Positions 24,759-29,854 of a stretch of 29,854 bases of DNA are shown one piece after another. Each line of letters begins with the position of its first letter. Within the stretch, counting starts at the first letter, position 1. Location of the stretch: positions 1 to 29,854 of the forward strand of contig DATANP010000428.1 of assembly GCA_036266195.1 (NCBI GenBank), given 5' to 3'. Position numbers and translations under genes: made by a program. Under the pieces are notes generated by a model, which saw only the letters and a list, made by a program, of their open reading frames with translations, made no database searches and was not told where the DNA came from. The DNA comes from DATMER01 sp036266195 (lineage in GTDB: Bacteria; Acidobacteriota; Thermoanaerobaculia; Multivoradales; UBA5704).

Positions 24759-25667
24759 TCACCCCTTCGGCGAGATCTCCACCTCCACCCGCTGGCCCAG
24801 CTTGAGCGGGGTCTTGCCGTCCAGGGCGATCTTGACCAGCAGCACGCGGGTGTCCGACGGCTTGCCGGGGTCCTGGGGCTTGAGGCGGCGGGGGACCACG
24901 GCGTCCGGGATCTCCTCGACGCGGGCGGGCCAGGACTGGCCGGTGTAGCCTTCGGCCGTCACCTGGACCGGCGCGCCCAGCACCACCCGGCCGGTGTCGA
25001 ACTCGTCCACCTCGGCCTCGACCCGGATGCGGTCGAGGTCGGCGATGGTCACCAGCGGCTCGCCCTCCTGCACGTGCTCGCCGGGCTGCACCGCGCGGAG
25101 GATCACCACGCCCTCGATCGGCGCCACGATGCGGGTCTTCGCCAGCACGGCCTGGAGGCGGCTCGACGCGGCCAGGGCGGTCTCCTTGCGGGCCGAGGCC
25201 GCGTCGCGGTTGCGGCGGGCCCGGACGGCGGCGTCCTGCGTGCCGACCTTCTCGGCCAGCAGCCGCTCGGCGCGCTCGAGGTCGAGCTCGGCGAAGCGGA
25301 TGTCCGCCTCGGCCTCCTCGATCCGGGCGCGCGACTCGGAGAGCTCGGCGCGCAGGTCGTCGGCCTTGAGCTCCGCGATCACCTGCCCCTTGCGCACATG
25401 GTCCTTCTCCTCGACCAGCAGGCGGACCACCACGCCCGGCAGCTCCGTGGCCACGGCCACCTCGGCGCCGGGGTAGGCCACCAGCCGGCCCTCGGCCACC
25501 ACCCTGTCGTCGATCTTCTGGGGGACCGACGGCGCGGCCTCCGCGGGGGTGGACGACAGGGCGAAGGACGGACCGCGGCCGCTGCGCATCTGGCCCACCA
25601 GGAGCAGGGTCAGCAGCACGCCGATCAGGGGCAACAGCGACTTTCTGGCAACCGTCAGGACGCTCAT
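24759..25667 (-). CDS. Periplasmic adaptor (membrane fusion protein) of a DevBCA/MacAB-type ABC exporter
   Basis: A 302-residue HlyD-family protein that would link an inner membrane ABC pump to an outer membrane channel. An N-terminal membrane anchor (LLPLIGVLLTLLLVGQM) is followed by a biotinyl-lipoyl half (VVAEGRLVAYPGAEVAVATE, VVVRLLVEEKDHVRKGQVIA), an alpha-helical coiled-coil hairpin (about 95-165, ELSESRARIEEAEADIRFAE and onward), the second lipoyl half (RIVAPIEGVVILRAVQPGEH) and a beta-barrel domain (RVEAEVDEFDTGRVVLGAPV). Start ATG 25667 with GAGG upstream; a TTG further upstream is unlikely. It is the last gene of the tetR-led operon, 24 nt after the ATPase gene. No outer membrane TolC-type gene is in the window. 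Confidence 0.9.
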   Translation of the reverse strand: MSVLTVARKSLLPLIGVLLTLLLVGQMRSGRGPSFALSSTPAEAAPSVPQKIDDRVVAEGRLVAYPGAEVAVATELPGVVVRLLVEEKDHVRKGQVIAELKADDLRAELSESRARIEEAEADIRFAELDLERAERLLAEKVGTQDAAVRARRNRDAASARKETALAASSRLQAVLAKTRIVAPIEGVVILRAVQPGEHVQEGEPLVTIADLDRIRVEAEVDEFDTGRVVLGAPVQVTAEGYTGQSWPARVEEIPDAVVPRRLKPQDPGKPSDTRVLLVKIALDGKTPLKLGQRVEVEISPKG

Positions 25668-25691
25668 CTCAAAGCTCCTCAAAAGTGGATT

Positions 25692-26363
25692 TCAGGCCGC
25701 GAGGCGACCGTCGCGGATCTGCACCACGCGGTCGGCGATCTCCCGGACCTTGGGGTCGTGGGTGACGATCAGGAGGGCCCGGTTGTCCTTCCGGGCGAGG
25801 TCGCGGAACATCTCCAGCACCTGGCCGCCCACCTGGGAGTCCAGGTTGGCGGTCGGCTCGTCGGCGAGGACGATCGGCGGGTCGCCGGCGAGGGCCCGGG
25901 CGATGGCCACGCGCTGCTTCTGCCCGCCGGAGAGGTCGCGCGGCAGAAATCCAAGGCGGTCGGCGAGGCCCACCTCTTCCAGCACGCGCTGCGCCTCCCT
26001 GCGAGCCTCCCGGCCGCGCCGCCCCTTGATGTTGAGCGCGTACTCGACGTTCTCCAGGGCGGTCAGGGCCGGGAACAGGTTGAACTGCTGGAACACGAAG
26101 CCGATCGAGCGCTTGCGCACGTCGGGCAGCCGGCCGGGATGCCGCGGATCGACCTCACGGCCGTCCACCACGATCCGGCCGGAGGTGGGGGTGAGGATGC
26201 AGCCGAGGATCGACAGGAACGTGGTCTTGCCCGAGCCCGAGGGCCCTTCGAGAGCCACCACCTCGCCGCGCTCGACCTGGAGGCTGGCGCCGTTCAGCAC
26301 GGACACCGACTCCCGGCCCTCCTGGAACACCTTCGTGACGTCGTGAGCCTGCAGAACGCTCAT
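25692..26363 (-). CDS. ABC transporter ATP-binding protein (LolD/MacB/DevA type)
   Basis: A 223-residue ATPase that powers the exporter. Walker A GPSGSGKTT, Q-loop FVFQQFNLFPALTALENVEY, signature LSGGQKQRVAIARAL, Walker B IVLADEPTANLD and switch His in IVTHDP are all intact. The length and the TANLDS motif are typical of the export subfamily that includes LolD, MacB-N and DevA. The ATG at 26363 follows AGGAG at a normal spacing; 11 nt separate it from the permease stop. It is a stand-alone ATPase with a separate permease, which matches DevA and not the fused MacB. Confidence 0.95.
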   Translation of the reverse strand: MSVLQAHDVTKVFQEGRESVSVLNGASLQVERGEVVALEGPSGSGKTTFLSILGCILTPTSGRIVVDGREVDPRHPGRLPDVRKRSIGFVFQQFNLFPALTALENVEYALNIKGRRGREARREAQRVLEEVGLADRLGFLPRDLSGGQKQRVAIARALAGDPPIVLADEPTANLDSQVGGQVLEMFRDLARKDNRALLIVTHDPKVREIADRVVQIRDGRLAA

Positions 26364-26374
26364 GCTTTTATCTC

Positions 26375-27505
26375 CTAGCCCCGGAAAACCAGGGCGGGAT
26401 CGATGCGGGCCACCTTGCGGAACGAGATCATGGCGGCGGCCAGGCACAGGATCAGGGTCCCGACTCCGACCACCGCGGCGAAGGACGGGGAGATGATCAG
26501 CTTGAGGTCGATCTTCGCCATCGCCGGCCGGAGCAGCCATGAGAAGGTCCCGCCGAGGAGGAAGCCGACGATCGCGGAAATCGTGGCCTGCTCCCCCAGG
26601 ATGCGGTAGATGTCGAGGTTGCTGCCGCCGATCGCCTTGACCGTGCCGAACTCCTTGATGTGCTCCATGGTCGAGGCGTAGAGCGTCTGGGCCACGACCA
26701 CCACGCCCACCAGGCAGCCGAGGAAGATGGTCATCGCGAGATTCAGACCCAGGCCGGTGCTCTCCACCCAGTAACGCCGCGACTGCGAGGCCCACTCGGG
26801 CCCCGTGTGGACGTCGTTGTGGGGGAGGCGGCGCTGGATCTCGCGCCGCACAGCCTCGACATCTGCTCCCGGAGCGAGCCTGACCAGGATGTAGGTCGTG
26901 TTCCCCTGAAGCTCGTCGGGCGACATCTCCTGGGCGCGCCGGAAGTCGAGGAAGACGATCGGCGTGGTGCTGAAGGACAGGGCGTCCCGGGTCTTGCCGA
27001 TGATCTTCAGGCGGTGGCCGATCATCTCCCGGTACTCGCCGACGTGGAACTCGCCGAAGCGTTTCTTCGCCGACTCGTCGAGAAAGAGGTAATTACCGCG
27101 CCGCAGGTCGGAGAGCTCGCCCTCGGTCACGTTCCAGGGGAACTGCCAGCGGTCGAAGTCCTCCAGCGCGTAGACCAGCGTGCCCTCCTTGGCGCCGGAC
27201 GGCAGCGCCATGGTCATGAACCAGACGATGAGGTTGTCGGCGCGCTCCACCCCGGGGATCGAGCGGACCCTCTGCACGGCCGTCTCCGGGAACGTCTGGG
27301 CGAAGTCGATGTTCGGCGTGTTCTTCGAGGTGACCCAGAGGTCGGCGCCGAGGTGCTCGATGGTGATCGAGGCGTTGTCCAGGAGGCCCAGGAACAGGCC
27401 CACCTGGACGAAGACGAGCGTCACGGCGAAGGCAACGCCCGAGACGGTGATGAGGAACCGCAGCTTGTCGTGCAGCAGGTTCTTCCTTGCGAGATCGACT
27501 CCCAC
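26375..27505 (-). CDS. FtsX-like ABC exporter permease (DevC-type)
   Basis: A 376-residue inner membrane protein with one N-terminal membrane helix (LRFLITVSGVAFAVTLVFVQ region), a large extracytoplasmic domain of about 200 residues (MacB_PCD-type; ADLWVTSKNTPNIDFAQTFP), then three helices (about 255-280, 310-335, 345-365) forming the FtsX domain (AQTLYASTMEHIKEFGTVKA, a segment typical of DevC/MacB coupling to the ATPase). It starts at GTG 27505, two bases after the tetR stop, with GGGAGGAG as Shine-Dalgarno, so tetR and this gene are translationally close or coupled. Similarity to the DevC class of the heterocyst glycolipid exporter is by motif pattern; the cargo cannot be inferred. Confidence 0.9.
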   Translation of the reverse strand: MGVDLARKNLLHDKLRFLITVSGVAFAVTLVFVQVGLFLGLLDNASITIEHLGADLWVTSKNTPNIDFAQTFPETAVQRVRSIPGVERADNLIVWFMTMALPSGAKEGTLVYALEDFDRWQFPWNVTEGELSDLRRGNYLFLDESAKKRFGEFHVGEYREMIGHRLKIIGKTRDALSFSTTPIVFLDFRRAQEMSPDELQGNTTYILVRLAPGADVEAVRREIQRRLPHNDVHTGPEWASQSRRYWVESTGLGLNLAMTIFLGCLVGVVVVAQTLYASTMEHIKEFGTVKAIGGSNLDIYRILGEQATISAIVGFLLGGTFSWLLRPAMAKIDLKLIISPSFAAVVGVGTLILCLAAAMISFRKVARIDPALVFRG

Positions 27506-27507
27506 GT

Positions 27508-28146
27508 TCACTCCTCCCGAGATGTCCGCAGAAGTCCGCGGATGGCGGCGTCCATGAGCAGCTCGGCGACTTCCTGGGGCGGACGCCAGTCCACCCAGTG
27601 GTCTTCGCACTTCGCGATGTGGAGCGAGACCACGCCGTGCACTGCGCCCCAGACCGCCTGCGCCACTAGGTCGGGGTCGGTCAGCTCCGGCCGCAGCCGG
27701 CCCGCTTCGATCGCCTCGGCGACCGTGCCGCGGAGAAACGCCCAGGCGTCCTCCTCGGGGTTGCCGACCCGGATGCCCGACTCCTCGGGTCCGTGGTCCG
27801 GGTGCGGGGTCATGAACATCCACCGGTAGTGGTTGGGGTGCTCCAGGGCGAAGCGCACGTACGCCCGGCCGCTCAGGCGCATGCGCTCGACCGGGTCCTC
27901 GATGCGGCCGATCTTCTGAAGCTCCCGCGCCAGGCGGAGGAAGTCCTCGTCGCACAGGGCGATCAGGACGGCCCGCTTGTCCTTGAAGTGCAGGTAGATG
28001 GCGGTCGCCGAGTACTCGATCTTGTCGGCGATGCGCCGCATGGTCACCGCGTCGTAGCCCTCCTGGACGAAGAGCTCCCGCGCGGCATCGAGGATCTTCT
28101 GCCGGATCTCCTCCTTGTAGCGCTCTCTCCGTTCCTTGGTGCCCAA
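27508..28146 (-). CDS. TetR-family transcriptional repressor of the ABC exporter operon
   Basis: A 212-residue regulator. The N-terminal TetR HTH is clear: ILDAARELFVQEGYDAVTMR, RIADKIEYSATAIYLHFKDK and RAVLIALCDEDFL. The helical C-terminal domain (MRLSGRAYVRFALEHPNHYRW, LVAQAVWGAVHGVVSLHIA) is the WHG-type ligand and dimer domain. It starts at TTG 28146, supported by AAGGAG nine bases upstream and by the absence of a better start. It heads the operon with the permease, ATPase and adaptor genes, and a 12-bp-arm palindrome overlaps its own -10, so autorepression with release by a transported or toxic ligand is the likely control. The ligand is unknown. Confidence 0.93.
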   Translation of the reverse strand: MGTKERRERYKEEIRQKILDAARELFVQEGYDAVTMRRIADKIEYSATAIYLHFKDKRAVLIALCDEDFLRLARELQKIGRIEDPVERMRLSGRAYVRFALEHPNHYRWMFMTPHPDHGPEESGIRVGNPEEDAWAFLRGTVAEAIEAGRLRPELTDPDLVAQAVWGAVHGVVSLHIAKCEDHWVDWRPPQEVAELLMDAAIRGLLRTSREE

Positions 28147-28161
28147 AACGCTGCTCCTTTT

Positions 28162-28190
28162 CTTAACGCCGTTAACTGAACGGCGTTAAG
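28162..28190. promoter_or_regulatory. TetR-type operator palindrome
   Basis: A perfect inverted repeat with 12-bp arms, CTTAACGCCGTT (28162-28173) and AACGGCGTTAAG (28179-28190), separated by AACTG. It lies just upstream of the tetR start and overlaps the -10 box of the tetR promoter at its outer edge, the usual geometry for a self-repressing TetR. Confidence 0.85.
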
Positions 28191-28217
28191 TTAGTTCACG
28201 GCGTACCGGGATGTCAA
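28188..28217 (-). promoter_or_regulatory. Promoter of the tetR-exporter operon
   Basis: On the minus strand, a perfect TTGACA (-35, complement of 28212-28217), 18-bp spacer and TAACTT (-10, complement of 28188-28193). The operator begins within the -10 and covers the start site, so bound repressor would block this promoter. Confidence 0.7.
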
Positions 28218-28221
28218 GGGG

Positions 28222-28227
28222 TAGAAT
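28222..28227 (+). promoter_or_regulatory. Candidate -10 box for the GT14 glycosyltransferase gene
   Basis: TAGAAT lies 8 nt before the ATG at 28236 and within five bases of the tetR -35, so the two divergent promoters overlap. No good -35 is seen 17 bp upstream. Occupation by TetR at 28162-28190 could affect it. Confidence 0.4.
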
Positions 28228-28235
28228 GAAGAAAG

Positions 28236-29150
28236 ATGACGGTCTGCTACCTGATCCAGAGTCACGGCGAGCCGGGGCAGGTCCTTCGCCTGGTGGAGAC
28301 GATCAAGCGCTCCTCGCCGGGCGCGCAGGTGCTGATAGTCCACGACGCGCGCCGGTTCGCAGTAGAGCCGCGCTGGGAGTGGCACGATATCGAGGTGATC
28401 AACCGGCGCGAGCGGGTGGAGCGGGGGGAATTCTCGGTGCTCTCGCCGCTGCTGGCCGGTCTGGAGAAGCTGCTGGGTAACCGGGGGGCGCGGTGGGACT
28501 TCGACTGGCTGGTCTACCTGTCAGGCCAGGACTACCCGGTCCGGCCGCTGGCGGACTTCGAGGCGTCGCTCGCTTCGACGCCTCACCAGGGATTCCTCGG
28601 CTTCTGGGACATCGACAGCCCGGAGAACCCCTGGCGGCCCCGGCAGGCGAGGACGCGGTACTACGCGCAGTACCGGCGTCTGCCAGACTGGACGCTCGGG
28701 CCGCTCAAGGCGGCGCGCTTCCTCGGCAAGGCGTCGCCGCTGAGGTTCCATCTCCACTATGGCCCGTTCGTGGGATGGCATCCCCGGCATACCCCGTTCG
28801 AGGGCGGGGTCCGGTGTTACGGCGGATCGCAGTGGTGGACCCTGTCGCGGCCGGTGGTGGAGTACCTGTGGCAGGCGATCGCCGCAGACGACCCGCTCGT
28901 CCGCTGGTTCCGGAAGACGATCGCGCCGTGCGAGGCGCTGGTGCCGACCGTCCTCGTCAACAGCGGGAAGTTCGATCTTCACCCGGACAGCCGGCGGTTC
29001 GTGGACTTCGAGGGCAGCCGCGACGGCCGGCCGCGGACCCTGAATGAAAACGACCTGCCGCGGATCGCGGCAGGCCGTTTCGACTTCGCCCGCAAGTTCG
29101 AGCTGGACCCTGGTCTTTTAGACCGGATCGACCTACTGCTCGGCCTCTAG
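28236..29150 (+). CDS. GT14 (Branch/core-2 type) glycosyltransferase
   Basis: A 304-residue cytoplasmic or membrane-associated enzyme resembling beta-1,6-N-acetylglucosaminyltransferase / xylosyltransferase domains (GT14, Branch). Diagnostic segments: N-terminal MTVCYLIQSHGEPGQVLRLV, LVYLSGQDYPVRPLADFEAS, GGSQWWTLSRPVVEYL, PCEALVPTVLVNSGKF and RFVDFEGSRDGRPRTLNEND. It has no membrane helix or signal peptide. The ATG at 28236 has only a weak purine-rich leader (GAAGAAAG) but is the natural start of the domain. It is divergent from tetR, and its 3' end overlaps the convergent gene at 29133 by 18 nt. The acceptor is unknown; surface polysaccharide or protein decoration is the family expectation. 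Confidence 0.88.
   Translation: MTVCYLIQSHGEPGQVLRLVETIKRSSPGAQVLIVHDARRFAVEPRWEWHDIEVINRRERVERGEFSVLSPLLAGLEKLLGNRGARWDFDWLVYLSGQDYPVRPLADFEASLASTPHQGFLGFWDIDSPENPWRPRQARTRYYAQYRRLPDWTLGPLKAARFLGKASPLRFHLHYGPFVGWHPRHTPFEGGVRCYGGSQWWTLSRPVVEYLWQAIAADDPLVRWFRKTIAPCEALVPTVLVNSGKFDLHPDSRRFVDFEGSRDGRPRTLNENDLPRIAAGRFDFARKFELDPGLLDRIDLLLGL
29048..29080 (-). terminator. Hairpin inside the 3' end of the glycosyltransferase gene, terminator-like for the convergent gene
   Basis: Perfect 9-bp arms CCTGCCGCG (29054-29062) and CGCGGCAGG (29066-29074), GAT loop, extended by AAACG/CGTTT beyond one mismatch. On the minus strand it ends in GTTTTC, about 50 nt after the stop of the BTRD-repeat gene, so it can serve as that gene's terminator while lying in the coding sequence of the facing gene. 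Confidence 0.5.
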
Positions 29151-29854
29151 GTGGGTGAGCCGGTAGCCCTTGGCCAGCAGCTCGCGCCACTTCGCATGGA
29201 GGGCTTCCAGGTCGATCGGCGTCGTGACTTCCTCGGCTCCGCCGCCGCCCAGGACCACGCCGTCGTAGAGCCGCTTGCCGCCCTCGGTGTAGGACTCGAT
29301 GTCCGCCAGGCCGTTGCCACCGGCTCCCTTCCAGCGCTCCATGAACCTGTCCCAGGAGAGCGCGTTCCACATGCCGTAGCTGCCCGGCGCGTCGAGGAAC
29401 ACGCCCGCATAGACGTTCTTGCCGCCGGCGCCCTTGTAGACCTCCAGGTCCACGAGGCGCAGGCCGGAGTTCACGAGCTGCTGCCACTTGACCTTGAAGG
29501 GGTCGCGGTCCTGGCCGACCCAGAGCGAGGAGTCCTCGCTGCCGTTGCGGAAGGCGCCGGCGAACTTGAGCTTCCCCTTGTCCTGGTAGACCTCCAGGTC
29601 GATCAGCCGCATCTCCTCGTCGTTGTTGAGCTTCTCCCAGCGCTTGAGGAAGGGGTCGCCTTCCATGCCGGTGATGATGAGGCTGCTGTCGGGACCGCTG
29701 CGGAAGATGCCGCCCCAGAGGCGCCGTCCGCCCTGGACCCAGGTCTCGATGTCGGTGGGGTGGACGCTCTTGTCGGCGAGCTTCTTGGCCTCGGCCAGGA
29801 AGGCGGCCTCCTCCAGGCCCATGATCACCGCGTGGCCGGTGGGCTCGGGCTCCT
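29133..29854 (-). CDS. Protein with BTRD-type tandem repeats, 5' end outside the window
   Basis: The frame is open to the right edge, so the N-terminus is missing. The visible roughly 240 residues consist of about four repeats of near 50 residues with a conserved pattern ending R-L-x-D-L-E-x-Y and then G-x-x-x-x-x-G-x-F: TDIETWVQGGRRLWGGIFRS, LIDLEVYQDKGKLKFAGAFR, LVDLEVYKGAGG, LADIESYTEGGKRLYDGVVL. This matches the bacterial tandem repeat domain (BTRD) seen in many secreted or surface proteins. W at the end of each helix (KRWEKL, VKWQQL, ERWKGA, AKWREL) sits at a regular place. Function unknown; BTRD repeats probably mediate binding. Confidence 0.8.
   Translation of the reverse strand, partial: EPEPTGHAVIMGLEEAAFLAEAKKLADKSVHPTDIETWVQGGRRLWGGIFRSGPDSSLIITGMEGDPFLKRWEKLNNDEEMRLIDLEVYQDKGKLKFAGAFRNGSEDSSLWVGQDRDPFKVKWQQLVNSGLRLVDLEVYKGAGGKNVYAGVFLDAPGSYGMWNALSWDRFMERWKGAGGNGLADIESYTEGGKRLYDGVVLGGGGAEEVTTPIDLEALHAKWRELLAKGYRLTHLEAEQ

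Overview
The window is high-GC bacterial DNA with tightly packed, often overlapping genes. The gene mix (CadC-like winged-helix/TPR proteins, an S46 dipeptidyl-peptidase, large secreted Fn3-bearing metallopeptidases, Ku/LigD, a DevBCA-type exporter) suggests a chromosomal segment of an Acidobacteriota-like organism, perhaps of the Thermoanaerobaculia type. That placement is inferred from gene content and is not proven. No rRNA, tRNA, CRISPR or insertion sequence was seen.

Layout. (1) 1-1930: the 3' part of a TPR protein, a tiny antisense membrane ORF, and a family I inorganic pyrophosphatase closed by a clear intrinsic terminator. (2) 2272-9421: a tandem family of three paralogues, each with a cytoplasmic OmpR/CadC-type winged helix, one membrane segment and an extracytoplasmic alpha/beta domain. 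The first two carry long TPR arrays. The third is a stripped-down copy without TPRs. A 66-bp remnant of a further, lost copy lies upstream. (3) 9387-12478 (minus): a MerR-type HTH/TPR protein followed by an S46 peptidase with DPP11-like specificity residues. (4) 12512-15347: a divergent NHEJ pair, ku and ligD, with only about 25 bp between the start codons. (5) 15360-17223: a loosely packed region with a small secretin-N-domain protein, a higB toxin remnant, a protein resembling isolated EF-G domain IV, a strong hairpin and a 260-bp degenerate repeat array. (6) 17224-23788 (minus): two secreted proteins, a five-Asp-box BNR/sialidase-like protein and a 1587-residue HExxH metallopeptidase with Fn3, adhesive-type and C-terminal domains, each followed by a terminator. 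(7) 24008-24757: a cNMP-binding/PilZ-like regulator. (8) 24759-28146 (minus): a tetR-permease-ATPase-membrane fusion protein operon with a textbook operator over its own promoter. (9) 28236-29854: a GT14 (Branch-type) glycosyltransferase converging on a BTRD-repeat protein cut by the window edge.

The main themes are membrane-spanning transcription regulators built for signal or protein-protein sensing, extracellular proteolysis and peptide use, double-strand-break repair, and a self-repressed efflux or export system. Several genes have a TANNNT box 6-9 nt before the start codon and no good Shine-Dalgarno, suggesting leaderless transcripts.
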